Origin: a virus
Virus record (IMG/VR): IMGVR_UViG_3300005043_000012
Location: 1 to 20,238 of that record
Reading direction: 5' to 3' (one strand)
Length of the DNA: 20,238 nt
In this document: positions 1 to 7,880 of the stretch, piece by piece
Layout: each line of letters starts with the position of its first letter
Numbering within the stretch: position 1 is the stretch's first letter
The notes under the pieces: model-generated
The model's input: only the letters and a program-made list of their open reading frames with translations
Database searches by the model: none
Told to the model about the DNA's origin: nothing
Position numbers and translations under genes: made by a program

Positions 1-1
1 A

Positions 2-244
2 ACTCATTTATGGATAGCTGTATATGATAATGACGTTAAAGTAAACTTAAACCACGATGTGGGTGGAAGTACTTGGGATAAGTCAAACGCATGGATGGAT
101 GAGGTTAAGATAAAAAAGGATTCAGCTATTGTATCGTTACAATTAGGGAATGTTCGGTTAGACTTTGGAGATACGTTAGGCGTTGAGATCGACAAGAGCC
201 AGGATGCGACATTTAGTTTGTACGGTTACGAAGAAGATATATAA
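2..244 (+). CDS. C-terminal part of a probable virion structural protein (5' end outside window)
   Basis: The reading frame is open from the first complete codon at base 2 to the TAA at 242-244. An internal GTG at 59 lies in the same frame but is not a believable start, because open, protein-like sequence continues upstream to the window edge. The visible 80 residues are hydrophilic and look beta-rich, with two Trp residues near the start and an acidic end (EEDI). I do not recognise a family. It sits just before the small structural protein, tail terminator and tail tube genes, so a head or head-tail connector role is inferred from gene order only. Confidence 0.6.
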   Translation, partial: THLWIAVYDNDVKVNLNHDVGGSTWDKSNAWMDEVKIKKDSAIVSLQLGNVRLDFGDTLGVEIDKSQDATFSLYGYEEDI

Positions 245-263
245 AATTATAAAATAGAAAATT

Positions 264-581
264 ATGTTAACGAATATAGATATATTTAAGAAACAAGTAA
301 ACACAGGGGTAAATGCTAATGCAAGCAGCACTACCACACCCATAGTTACAGAAAATGCAAAATACATTGGTCTTTTTGTGAAAGGATCTACAGGAGCACA
401 CGCGACTCACGTTGTAACATGTCAGATTTTTGACGGTGTTAATTGGTGGGACTCTGCTCATTCTGTTACTGGCGAAGGGTTTTTAGATAATGAACTTTGT
501 GTATGTGAACAGGTTAGAGCAAAAGTAACAACCTCAGAAGGCGCTACATCAACAGTAGATATAACAATTATAATTAAATAA
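264..581 (+). CDS. Small probable virion structural protein
   Basis: A 105-residue protein, rich in Thr, Val and Ala, with alternating hydrophobic residues that suggest beta strands and no membrane segment. It contains a Cys-x-Cys pair (CVC) near residue 80 and a Trp-Trp pair near residue 61. Its TAA shares a base with the next ATG (TAATG), so the tail terminator gene is probably translated by coupling. The start follows an A/T-rich leader without a Shine-Dalgarno site, as expected for Bacteroidota. Position between the head end and the tail genes suggests a head-decoration or connector role, but no family is recognised. Confidence 0.6.
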   Translation: MLTNIDIFKKQVNTGVNANASSTTTPIVTENAKYIGLFVKGSTGAHATHVVTCQIFDGVNWWDSAHSVTGEGFLDNELCVCEQVRAKVTTSEGATSTVDITIIIK

Positions 582-1015
582 TGATTAAACCACTACCAGA
601 CAAATGGGTTCGTAAAGCTATATTTACACAGTTAAATAATATAGTAGTTGATGGTAACACAATACCCTGTAAAGATACAAGGGTAACGGGTAACAACATA
701 CCACAACACTACATTTTAATGACTACTCAAACAAACCAAGTAGACAAAGCGAATAAGTGCGAGTTCTTTTGGGATAGTAGCATATTATTAGATATTGTAA
801 CAACTTACAGGGGAACAGGAAACACAGGGAGCAGGGATTTAGCTGATGATATACTAGACGAAGTAAGGAATTTAACAAACAATTTAGTGTTAGATGTTTC
901 TAGTGGTTTAGAGGTTTTTATACAAACACAAGATTTCCCAAACGACATAACAACAATAACAGCAAACGAGAATATATTTAGAAAATTTATGCGGTTAGAA
1001 TTAACCATTAAATAA
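581..1015 (+). CDS. Putative tail terminator / tail completion protein
   Basis: A 144-residue protein directly upstream of the tail tube gene, the usual place for the siphovirus tail terminator, which caps the tail tube and joins it to the head. The N-terminus (KPLPDKWVRKAIFTQL) is a helix followed by strands. A middle helix (SRDLADDILDEVRNL) and a final strand motif (FMRLELTIK) fit the alpha/beta layout and the closing basic strand common in tail terminators (gpU or gp17-like folds). This assignment rests on size, position and general pattern rather than on a diagnostic motif. Translation is probably coupled to the preceding gene through TAATG. Confidence 0.55.
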   Translation: MIKPLPDKWVRKAIFTQLNNIVVDGNTIPCKDTRVTGNNIPQHYILMTTQTNQVDKANKCEFFWDSSILLDIVTTYRGTGNTGSRDLADDILDEVRNLTNNLVLDVSSGLEVFIQTQDFPNDITTITANENIFRKFMRLELTIK

Positions 1016-1026
1016 TCGTATATTGC
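996..1026 (+). promoter_or_regulatory. Candidate promoter for the tail tube gene
   Basis: TATATTGC at 1019-1026 resembles the Bacteroidota -7 element TAnnTTTG with one T missing. The same TAnnTTGC form occurs at the two best early promoters in the window (13443 and 19668), and the flank ATCGTATATT is shared with the promoter at 17308. The -33 region reads TTA rather than TTG, so the match is weak there. The tail tube protein is needed in many copies, so a dedicated promoter would make sense. Confidence 0.35.
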
Positions 1027-1055
1027 AATAATTTTAATTAAAATAAATACAAATT

Positions 1056-1502
1056 ATGAGTACATTTATTCCAGGTGACGGGCTTGTTCTTTACATACAT
1101 GACGGTTCTATTTATAGACCAGTTGCGTGTTTAACATCGAATAGCCTTTCTGAAACAAGAAACATTATTGAATCACAGACAAAGTGTAGCCCAGGTCTTA
1201 TTGAGAAAACTGCTGGCTCGTATGTTTATGAAATACCTATGGAGGGTCAATACATCGACACTACATCTGTAGGCGCAGAAGTAACAAAGGCTTCACATGA
1301 TTACCTTCATACTCTTATAGTGGCTGGTGGTACTGAGACGTGGAAAATGGACACGGGTCTAGCTGATACAGTAGCTTACTACGGTACTGCTATTCTTCAG
1401 GATTTAGAGTTGACCGCCCCATCGGGTGACGAAATAGCAACATTCTCAGCTACTTTATCAGGAAGCGGTGCAATTGTTACAGTTGACCCTATTGTTCCTT
1501 AA
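1056..1502 (+). CDS. Major tail tube protein
   Basis: A 148-residue protein of the TP901-1/lambda-type tail tube class, whose hexameric rings stack to form the non-contractile tube. The N-terminal stretch around residues 11-33 (Y13, G17, Y20, P22, C25-L26-T27, S32-E33) and the C-terminal beta-rich part ending in an F-S-A-T-L-S-G-S-G motif fit this class. Gene order (terminator, tube, chaperones, tape measure) strongly supports the call. It is related to a second, longer protein encoded at 6338, which keeps the same N-terminal residues without gaps. It has its own candidate promoter at 1019 and an AT-rich 5' leader. Confidence 0.8.
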   Translation: MSTFIPGDGLVLYIHDGSIYRPVACLTSNSLSETRNIIESQTKCSPGLIEKTAGSYVYEIPMEGQYIDTTSVGAEVTKASHDYLHTLIVAGGTETWKMDTGLADTVAYYGTAILQDLELTAPSGDEIATFSATLSGSGAIVTVDPIVP

Positions 1503-1518
1503 GAACTAAACAAAGCAA

Positions 1519-1538
1519 ATTAAACTAAAATTAAACTA
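1519..1538 (+). repeat. Duplicated leader 9-mer before the tail chaperone gene
   Basis: ATTAAACTA occurs twice (1519-1527 and 1530-1538), the second copy ending 1 nt before the ATG at 1540. It resembles the AAAACTAA leader found before the early genes and probably acts as an A-rich translation initiation region, since there is no Shine-Dalgarno site. Confidence 0.4.
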
Positions 1539-1539
1539 C

Positions 1540-1899
1540 ATGAATAAAATAAATTTAACGATTAATAAAAGGAAATTAACATGCTCTTTTGGTTTGGGCT
1601 TTTTAGGTGAGTTAATAGGTAACCTAGGTGTGCCAATGAACGATCTTGAGAGAGAATTATCATCTAACCCGTTTAAATACGTTCCAATACTTATTTTTAC
1701 ATCGGCTAAATATACTCTAATGAGAAAAGGAGAAGAGGCAGATTTTACTGCACTTGAGATAGCGGATGATATAGATGAAGATGGCGGTTTAAATGGCGAC
1801 AAAGTTATTTCTTTTATGCAAGCTTTTTATAACTCTTTATCAAAGGATGTTCCAGTAGATGAAGACAACGGTAAAACAGATAAGAAGGAAAAAAAGTAG
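1540..1899 (+). CDS. Tail assembly chaperone, short form (gpG-like)
   Basis: A 119-residue protein located between the tail tube and tape measure genes, where siphoviruses encode a pair of tail assembly chaperones that coat the tape measure before tube polymerisation. It has a hydrophobic N-terminal half (residues 8-45), an acidic middle (EIADDIDEDGG) and a lysine-rich end. The last codons before the TAG form the heptamer A AAA AAG in the zero frame (1890-1896). The following gene lies exactly in the -1 frame, so a fraction of ribosomes should continue into it to give a longer fusion of about 229 residues. Confidence 0.75.
   Translation: MNKINLTINKRKLTCSFGLGFLGELIGNLGVPMNDLERELSSNPFKYVPILIFTSAKYTLMRKGEEADFTALEIADDIDEDGGLNGDKVISFMQAFYNSLSKDVPVDEDNGKTDKKEKK
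1890..1896 (+). other. -1 programmed frameshift slippery site (A AAA AAG)
   Basis: The codons read GAA AAA AAG TAG, giving an X XXY YYZ heptamer immediately before the zero-frame stop. After a -1 slip, translation resumes at GTA (1896), continues through nine open codons to the in-frame ATG at 1923, and ends at 2228. This is the arrangement of lambda G/GT and many other siphovirus tail chaperone pairs. A short GC-rich hairpin (AGGGG 1931-1935 with CCCCT 1946-1950) lies about 35 nt downstream, farther than the usual stimulatory structure. Confidence 0.75.
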
Positions 1900-1922
1900 A
1901 TTGGGCTAAAGATGTTATATCT

Positions 1923-2228
1923 ATGGCTCTAGGGGAGTTAAAATGCCCCTCGTTAGATTATGTTTACGCTATGACATGGGCTGAGTTTAGAATTAGACTT
2001 TACGCATATGACAGAGAAGATAAATCAAACTGGTACAAGGTTCGTGAGATTGCATACGCTTCTATGTATGGTAGTCATGTATCTATTAAGGGTAAGAGAT
2101 TACCTACTAAAGATAAGTTCATGCAGTTAGAGCCTAGAAAAGCAATTAAACAAAGTGAACGTATGGCAGCTAGAATAAAAGAGGTTCAAGAAGAGTACCA
2201 CAGACAAAAACAATTATTAGATGGCTGA
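1923..2228 (+). CDS. Tail assembly chaperone, -1 frameshift extension (gpT-like)
   Basis: From the ATG at 1923 this region encodes 101 residues, but the frame is open back to 1896 and the nine upstream codons (VDWAKDVIS) read smoothly into it. The region is therefore most likely the T part of a G-T fusion made by frameshifting at 1890-1896. It begins with a W-x2-D-V pattern and contains several aromatic residues (YAMTWAEFRIRLYAY), followed by a basic, helical, Glu/Lys/Gln-rich end. In known systems the T part contacts the tape measure. Its stop overlaps the tape measure start by 8 nt. No leader resembling those of its neighbours precedes the internal ATG, so independent initiation there is doubtful. 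Confidence 0.7.
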   Translation: MALGELKCPSLDYVYAMTWAEFRIRLYAYDREDKSNWYKVREIAYASMYGSHVSIKGKRLPTKDKFMQLEPRKAIKQSERMAARIKEVQEEYHRQKQLLDG

Positions 2229-4161
2229 ATTTAGCGTACAGATTGGAGGAGACACAGCCAAGTTAAAAAAAGCTGTTGAAGATGCTGCGAAGGCTTTGCA
2301 ACAATTCGGTAAAGAGGCGAGCGACTTAAACGGACAACTTAAAAAGAACGCTATTGCAACAGCTAACCTATCAAAACAAACGGAAGATTTAAACAGAGAC
2401 TTTAAGGCTGGCGTAATATCGGAAAATGCTTTCGGTAGAGGCTTGTTAGAGGTAGCTAGTGCGGAAAGAAAACTAGCGGCTGATAGTACCGCTTTATCTT
2501 CTAGGCTTAGTCAAGTAAACAAGGCGGCGAGCCAATTAGGTAATAAGGGTTTAAAAACAGTTGGTAAAAGTGCTGCAAACGCTGTGCCTTCAATGACCTC
2601 ATTTTCACAAGTTATACAAGATGCGCCTTTTGGGATTCAAGGGGTTGCGAATAATATAACACAATTAACCATGCAGTTTGGTAACTTATCCACTAAATTA
2701 GGGGGCTCGAAAGCTGCGTTAAAAAGTATGTTGGCGACCTTGACAGGCCCAGCTGGTATATTACTTGCCGTTTCCGTTGTTACTTCTTTAATGTTAGTTT
2801 TTAGCCGTTCTTTATTCAAGACTAAAGACAAAGCAAAGGCGCTAAAGGAAGAACAAGAGAAGTTAACAAAAGCATTAAAAGATTACGAGGATCAATTAGA
2901 CGCGGTAACAAAAACCCAGTTAATAGGGGGTAGAGCTTCTGCTTCTGAATTGACCAATTTAAAGCTGCTTAAGGTACAAACTCAAGATACTACAAGAGAC
3001 ATAGGGCATAGAAGAAAGGCGTTAGGAGAATTACAAAAGCTTTATCCTTCTTACTTTAAGAACTTAAGTACAGACATAAAAGATCAAAGACAACTAGGTT
3101 TTGCATTTGAGAGGTTAATATCTAGAATAGGAGACTTAAACAAGGCGAAGGCTGCGGCTGGACTGATTGCCAAGAACCAAAGAAAGCTAACCTTATTAGA
3201 AATACAAAGAGATCAAAAACTTGCTGAATTAGTAAAGCTTGGTATTGCTAAAGATAAAGCAAAGGCTAAATCTCTTATAATAAAAAGTAAAGCATCTGAG
3301 AAATACAACGCGAAACAAAAAGAGTTTCAAGAGGTATTAAACCAGATAAATCCTTTATTAAAGAAAAACGCTGAACTTATACAAATAGTTAGGGAGTCTG
3401 GCGGGGTTGTTCCTATAGACTTTGAAGTAAAAGAGTTTAGACCAGAGAACGTGAAAGCCTTTAAGGTTTCCGCTTCGGAGGACATTGTTGGTCTTGATGC
3501 TATAATTAAAAACTATTCTGATAGGATAGATTCTAGAGGGATTAAGCTATCAAAGCAGTTCACAGATTCAACAAAATTAAGTTTAGGGGGTATAAGCACC
3601 GAAAGCGTTGATATAGCTTTTGAGTTGCTAAAAATGAAGTTAGCCAGGTTAAGCGAAGAACTTAACGCAACAATAACTCAATCTATTGCGCCCACATTCA
3701 TGAATTTAGGTGATGCCATCGGTAGTGCCTTAGCAGAAGGGGCAAACGTTTTAGACGCTGTAGGTCAGTCTATTGTTGGTAGTTTAGGCGGTTTGTTATC
3801 GGCTATGGGTCAAAAGTTAATAGAGTTAGGTACTGCGGCTGTTTTGGCTGGTACTGTTGTTAAACTATTTGGAACTATAGCGGGTATTGGCGCTGGTATT
3901 GCTGCTATTGCGGGTGGTGTTATATTGTCTGCGGTTGGTTCGTCTCTTAGTTCAAGTCAACAAAGCGGAGGCTCTAAGACTACAGGGGTAGGCGGCGCGT
4001 CAACATCATCAAGAAGATCAGGCGGCGGTGGCGGTGGATTTGCTTCTGGCGGCGGTGGAACTGTTGTATTTGAAATAGCTGGTACTAAATTAGTAGGCGT
4101 ATTAAGTCGTACACTAGATAGGAATAAATCTTTAGGGGGTAGCTTAAGAATAACTACTTAA
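2221..4161 (+). CDS. Tail tape measure protein
   Basis: The 646-residue product is the longest in the window and follows the chaperones, as tape measure genes do. It is helical and Ala/Lys/Leu-rich at the N-terminus (residues 10-115). A segment at residues 127-149 (FSQVIQDAPFG, then NNITQL) matches a pattern I associate with Bacteroidota tape measures. A membrane-like segment spans about 177-195, then comes a charged coiled-coil region, and a second long hydrophobic stretch lies at about 535-573. The end has a Gly/Ser-rich linker and a closing FEIAGTKLVGVL motif, also common in Bacteroidota phages. At the usual ratio of about 1.5 angstrom per residue the tail would be near 100 nm. The stop overlaps the convergent lipoprotein stop at TTAA. 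Confidence 0.9.
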   Translation: MAEFSVQIGGDTAKLKKAVEDAAKALQQFGKEASDLNGQLKKNAIATANLSKQTEDLNRDFKAGVISENAFGRGLLEVASAERKLAADSTALSSRLSQVNKAASQLGNKGLKTVGKSAANAVPSMTSFSQVIQDAPFGIQGVANNITQLTMQFGNLSTKLGGSKAALKSMLATLTGPAGILLAVSVVTSLMLVFSRSLFKTKDKAKALKEEQEKLTKALKDYEDQLDAVTKTQLIGGRASASELTNLKLLKVQTQDTTRDIGHRRKALGELQKLYPSYFKNLSTDIKDQRQLGFAFERLISRIGDLNKAKAAAGLIAKNQRKLTLLEIQRDQKLAELVKLGIAKDKAKAKSLIIKSKASEKYNAKQKEFQEVLNQINPLLKKNAELIQIVRESGGVVPIDFEVKEFRPENVKAFKVSASEDIVGLDAIIKNYSDRIDSRGIKLSKQFTDSTKLSLGGISTESVDIAFELLKMKLARLSEELNATITQSIAPTFMNLGDAIGSALAEGANVLDAVGQSIVGSLGGLLSAMGQKLIELGTAAVLAGTVVKLFGTIAGIGAGIAAIAGGVILSAVGSSLSSSQQSGGSKTTGVGGASTSSRRSGGGGGGFASGGGGTVVFEIAGTKLVGVLSRTLDRNKSLGGSLRITT

Positions 4162-4409
4162 TTACAATTGTATATTTTGTATTTTATTAGTCTATTACCG
4201 TTATATGTTTTATCGAATATATCACCATTCAAAGAACAAAGTATTGATACATTTATTGTGTTAATTAAGATATGCGTACCTATTGAACTAACTTGATATA
4301 GTTTCTCTGTACAGTTACAGTCTAAATTTGTTTCTTCGGGTTCTGGAAAAACCGTATCTTTAGAACAGCTAATAAACATTATAATGGCAATAAATAGTAA
4401 TTTTTTCAT
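4158..4409 (-). CDS. Small lipoprotein, likely phage moron
   Basis: This is the only convincing gene on the minus strand. The 83-residue product begins with a short lipoprotein signal (MKKLLF, a hydrophobic core, then I-S-C with lipidated Cys15), followed by S-K-D as is typical of Flavobacteria. The mature part contains Cys31, Cys33, Cys58 and Cys82, which could form two disulfides, and would be anchored to the periplasmic side of a membrane. It is inserted between the tape measure and hub genes, which are usually adjacent, and has its own promoter-like site. This pattern fits a moron expressed from the prophage or early after infection; superinfection exclusion is one possible role but is inference. 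The family is not recognised. Confidence 0.75.
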   Translation of the reverse strand: MKKLLFIAIIMFISCSKDTVFPEPEETNLDCNCTEKLYQVSSIGTHILINTINVSILCSLNGDIFDKTYNGNRLIKYKIYNCN

Positions 4410-4432
4410 AATATTGAAGTTTTTAGTTTATA

Positions 4433-4440
4433 TAAAGATA
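4433..4440 (-). promoter_or_regulatory. Candidate promoter of the minus-strand lipoprotein gene
   Basis: Read on the minus strand, TATCTTTA lies 23 nt before the ATG and differs by one base from the Bacteroidota -7 element TAnnTTTG. No clear TTG is visible at the -33 position. An AAACTAA stretch resembling the early-gene leader lies between this element and the start codon. The 46-bp gap to the divergent hub gene is otherwise AT-rich. Confidence 0.35.
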
Positions 4441-4455
4441 CATAATTTTAAATAA

Positions 4456-6309
4456 ATGGCTGAGAAGTACTTTTTAGAATACAACGATACAGAGAACATC
4501 GTACACAGATTAGAGATTTCTAGCACTACTTATGTAGGGTCAACTACTGAGATAAGCGGCTCTGTTATTATGGACTATGCCGAAACAGATGACGCTATTG
4601 AGGCTATAAGAGGAAAGGGGTTAAGAGTCGAATTAGAAGCTAGTACTTCATTAACTTTTGATGATTTATACTCTGAGGTCGATAGAACATGGAGCGTAGT
4701 ATATAAAAGAGACAGTATTATTCTATTTAATGGGTGGTTAGATAGTGATGGATTATTCGAGGACTTTGTGTCCGATCATTGGATTCTATCTTTAAGCTGC
4801 GTTGATGGCTTAGGCTATTTAAAAGACTTATCTTATGTAGATAGTTCGGGGATTACTTTCTCAGGTAAGCAAAGTCTATTAGAAATAGTAGTTAATTGTT
4901 TAGCGAGAACAGGAGTAGACCAAAACATTAATACAAACATTGATATATATTACGAGGGTTTAGCTACTACTTTGGATATAATGGATAACGTTTATTTTAA
5001 TGCTAATAGATTCGTTAAGGACGACAACGAGACAATAATGAGTTGTGACGAGGTGTTAAGAAGTGTATTAGAGCCTTTTGCGGCTTGTATTACAACCTTT
5101 GAAGGTGAATGGTACATATATAAACCAAATCAGATATTTTCAGACAGTACACCCACTTTCTTTAGGTATGACAATGACGGAGTGTCATTAGCGCCAACGA
5201 CAAAAACAGTTGATATTGCATACAATTTAGGTAGTCAAGTAGATTCTTTCTTTCCTCATCATTGTAACGCAAACCAAAGATTAGAGAACGACAAAAGCAT
5301 CGGTGCTTATAGAATAAGTTACAAATACGGATTAGTTCAATCTTTATTATCAAATATACTTTTAGAGAATATACTTGGTGTTATAGACGAGTGGAGTATT
5401 GATAGCTTCACAAATCTAACCTTTAACGCTTCTAATTTAGGGGTAGATTTAGAGACTATCGCGGATGGCTCTGATGTTAAAAATATGACTTCCGATTTAA
5501 TAAGTTTAAGTGCAAACGATCAGTTATCTTATACTTATAGATATAAAGTTATTGAGAATAATAAAATAGGGGGTTTTATCGATCCTGGAGAGACTCAATA
5601 CAAGATAATTTTAACAGACGGGTTAACAACTTACTATTGGAACACCTCAGATTGGGCGCTGTTTAATGTGATGCTAAAAACCCCAATAGGCAATTTAGGG
5701 CAAGTAACCAGTCAAACGGTTAACTTAACACCTTTGCCAATTGCGGGAGATTTAACCTTTGAGATACATACATCTATAAAAGACGCTTTGGCTACTAGCA
5801 CATCTGTAGTTCATTTACAGGAGGTTTCTATATCTCCAATTGAGTCAAACACAAATATAAAAGGAGAGTTTCACACGTTCCAAAGAGAGGACAATCCTAG
5901 TGCAAACATTAAAGACACTAAAGAAGTAAGCAACGGCGATAATCCTTCTGATGTTTATTACGGTACAATATACAAGACAGACGAAACAACCCCAACAGAT
6001 TTCTGGTTTAGAAAAGGGGTTACAGAATCTAAAGCATTGTTGCAAATAATGGGAGAGGAAACATTAAGGCTAAATGCAGCTACCAAGAGACTGTTTAGCG
6101 GCTCTGTTTTCGGTTATATTCCTTACCTTAGTTTAGTTAACATAAACAATGTAACAGGTAAGTTTATGCCTATAGCTTATAGCTACGACACAAAGGCTAA
6201 CATTACAGAGTTTGAGTTTAAGCAGATATACGGTGATGAGTTAACAGATATACTCTACGAACTTACTTTGGACTTTGGCAATACTGTTAAACCAACTATA
6301 AAAGGATAA
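4456..6309 (+). CDS. Tail tip / distal tail or baseplate hub protein
   Basis: A 617-residue protein that directly follows the tape measure (apart from the inserted lipoprotein gene), the position of distal tail and tail-associated hub proteins. The N-terminal 130 residues read as strands, with W-S-V-V-Y-K-R-D, F-N-G-W-L-D and L-S-L-S-C-V-D-G-L motifs. I associate this pattern with the first large tail-tip protein of Bacteroidota phages and phage-derived tails. The middle section (about 140-330) has W-Y-I-Y and other aromatic beta motifs, and the C-terminus has a strand-rich fold with FEFKQIYGDEL. No enzymatic motif such as a peptidase or lysozyme is seen. It probably forms the ring or hub that links tube and receptor-binding proteins. 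Confidence 0.7.
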   Translation: MAEKYFLEYNDTENIVHRLEISSTTYVGSTTEISGSVIMDYAETDDAIEAIRGKGLRVELEASTSLTFDDLYSEVDRTWSVVYKRDSIILFNGWLDSDGLFEDFVSDHWILSLSCVDGLGYLKDLSYVDSSGITFSGKQSLLEIVVNCLARTGVDQNINTNIDIYYEGLATTLDIMDNVYFNANRFVKDDNETIMSCDEVLRSVLEPFAACITTFEGEWYIYKPNQIFSDSTPTFFRYDNDGVSLAPTTKTVDIAYNLGSQVDSFFPHHCNANQRLENDKSIGAYRISYKYGLVQSLLSNILLENILGVIDEWSIDSFTNLTFNASNLGVDLETIADGSDVKNMTSDLISLSANDQLSYTYRYKVIENNKIGGFIDPGETQYKIILTDGLTTYYWNTSDWALFNVMLKTPIGNLGQVTSQTVNLTPLPIAGDLTFEIHTSIKDALATSTSVVHLQEVSISPIESNTNIKGEFHTFQREDNPSANIKDTKEVSNGDNPSDVYYGTIYKTDETTPTDFWFRKGVTESKALLQIMGEETLRLNAATKRLFSGSVFGYIPYLSLVNINNVTGKFMPIAYSYDTKANITEFEFKQIYGDELTDILYELTLDFGNTVKPTIKG

Positions 6310-6324
6310 TCAATAAAAAAATAG

Positions 6325-6332
6325 TATCTTTG
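6325..6332 (+). promoter_or_regulatory. Possible -7 promoter element before the second tube-like gene
   Basis: TATCTTTG is a perfect match to TAnnTTTG and ends 5 nt before the ATG at 6338. If used, the transcript would be nearly leaderless. No TTG is found 19-21 nt upstream, so the element may be chance in AT-rich DNA. Confidence 0.3.
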
Positions 6333-6337
6333 AACAA

Positions 6338-6859
6338 ATGAACGAATTTATAAACGGCGCAATAAGAATATTATACTTTAAAATAGGTGAGAATTATTTG
6401 CCCATTGGATGCCTTACCGATAATACGTTTTCAGAGTCAGCTACAATGCTGCCAACCACTACAAGAGATAACTCTAATGGTTGGGAAAGCTCAAGACCTA
6501 CAACACAAAATTATAACATAGAATTTAGTGGCTTAGTAACAAAAGATTACTTTCAGACTGATAAAGTCACATACAATCAAATAAGAAGTTTAAAGAGAGA
6601 AAGAACGCTGGTAGATTGGCGTATCTCTGTAGGTGATGGTAATTTCGACTATGGTAGTGCTTATTTAGAATCTGTATCAGATGAATCCATAATTGACGAG
6701 AACGTGTCTTTTAGTGGGGCTATGGTTGGATTTGGTGAGCCTATAAACGAGTTTGATAGTATATTCTTTACTTACAAAGAGTTTGTAGAGGCTAACGGTG
6801 GTACATTATCTAGTGTAAATTGTACTAAAATATTTATAGAAAGATTAATAACAGGATAA
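6338..6859 (+). CDS. Tail-tube-like structural protein (paralogue of the major tail tube protein)
   Basis: A 173-residue protein that aligns without gaps to the tail tube protein over residues 11-33: 11 of 23 positions are identical by eye, including L12, Y13, G17, Y20, P22, C25-L26-T27, N29 and S32-E33. A later block with Y-G-S-A-Y-L and V-S-F-S-G-A matches Y-G-T-A-I-L and A-T-F-S-A-T in the tube. It has about 30 extra residues at the C-terminus. Position after the hub gene suggests that it forms a specialised ring or adaptor near the tail tip, or supports the fibres. A decoy or second tube isoform is possible. The function is inferred. Confidence 0.65.
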   Translation: MNEFINGAIRILYFKIGENYLPIGCLTDNTFSESATMLPTTTRDNSNGWESSRPTTQNYNIEFSGLVTKDYFQTDKVTYNQIRSLKRERTLVDWRISVGDGNFDYGSAYLESVSDESIIDENVSFSGAMVGFGEPINEFDSIFFTYKEFVEANGGTLSSVNCTKIFIERLITG

Positions 6860-6860
6860 A

Positions 6861-7880
6861 ATGGCGGGAATATACAGTAAATTAAAGGTGGCATTTGGTA
6901 CAGGTTTCGGTGTAGGGGTTAGTAGGTTGTTTAACTTACTACCATTATTAGGGGCTTTAGATTACACGGTGACAAGATCGGGGACGAACGCAACGAGAAC
7001 AAATAGCACCGGAGTAGTTGAAACAGTAGCGGCAAATGTGCCGAGGGCTGATTTTTCAGACTTTGGATGTAATACATTGCTAACAGAAGCGGCTACAGTA
7101 AATCTATACGTTAGCCCTGCGATACTAGCAACACAAAACGTAACTACAGTACTAGACACTTACACGGTATCATTTTACGGAACAGGTACGATTACCTTTT
7201 CGGGTACTTTTGTAGGTTCTTTGGTTGGTACAGGTATAAGCGACAGGGTTACTTTAACTTTTGCAGCTACAGCGGGAACGCTAACAAGTACGGTAACGGG
7301 AACAGTAACAAACGCACAGGTAGAATTACAAACGTATGCGACTAGCTACGTGGTAGGCACAAGGGCTAAAGATGATATAAGCGGCTACGAAGATGTTTCT
7401 ATCTTTAATGATGATAAAGGAATATTATTTTTACATACTAATATGTTTGCAGATGATACGGAAGATATGTTTATCTCTGTTGCTGATGACGAAAACACAA
7501 ACTTTAGGTTAAGAAAGAAAAGCGCGGATAATGATAAGTTATTTTATGAACGATACGAAAGCGGTGTAGATGTTAGTTTAGAACACGAACCACATTCTTT
7601 ACAGGAGTTTAATAAAATTGCTTTATTCTGGAACTTTCCAGTAATGGAGTTATGGGTGAACGGTGTCTTAAGAGATACTAATTCTAGTTATACACAAATA
7701 ACAGGGAATGTGCTAAAGTCTATTGATTTTCATAGCGGTGCTGCTTCTGGAGTGAATAACTATAAAGGAAAAACACTAGAAACATGGTATTCTGATGATC
7801 CAACAATTGATTTATCTATTGAAACATCTTTTGTAACATTAGAAGACTTGGTTAACAATTTTAAATATACAACTATATAA
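6861..7880 (+). CDS. Tail fibre / receptor-binding protein with lectin-like domain (copy 1)
   Basis: A 339-residue protein, low in charge and rich in Thr, Val and Ser. Residues 35-82 contain a recurring phage fibre motif: a Thr/Arg-rich strand, N-V-P-R at 59-62, then L-L-T-E and N-L at 73-82. Residues 145-165 contain a second common element (A-Q-V-E-L-Q-T-Y-A-T-S-Y-V). The C-terminal 180 residues resemble a concanavalin/LamG-type jelly roll with L-W-V-N-G-V-L. It is related to the next gene, with V-P-R at the same residue numbers. It shares TAATG with that gene. It is most likely a fibre or tip protein that binds surface glycans; the ligand is unknown. Confidence 0.65.
   Translation: MAGIYSKLKVAFGTGFGVGVSRLFNLLPLLGALDYTVTRSGTNATRTNSTGVVETVAANVPRADFSDFGCNTLLTEAATVNLYVSPAILATQNVTTVLDTYTVSFYGTGTITFSGTFVGSLVGTGISDRVTLTFAATAGTLTSTVTGTVTNAQVELQTYATSYVVGTRAKDDISGYEDVSIFNDDKGILFLHTNMFADDTEDMFISVADDENTNFRLRKKSADNDKLFYERYESGVDVSLEHEPHSLQEFNKIALFWNFPVMELWVNGVLRDTNSSYTQITGNVLKSIDFHSGAASGVNNYKGKTLETWYSDDPTIDLSIETSFVTLEDLVNNFKYTTI

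Noticed and set aside
59-244. GTG at 59 as a gene start
   Set aside because: The same frame is open to the window edge and reads as protein upstream, so this is the end of a longer gene.
1931-1950. AGGGG/CCCCT hairpin as a frameshift stimulator
   Set aside because: It is about 35 nt from the slippery site, outside the usual 5-9 nt spacing; kept only as a note.
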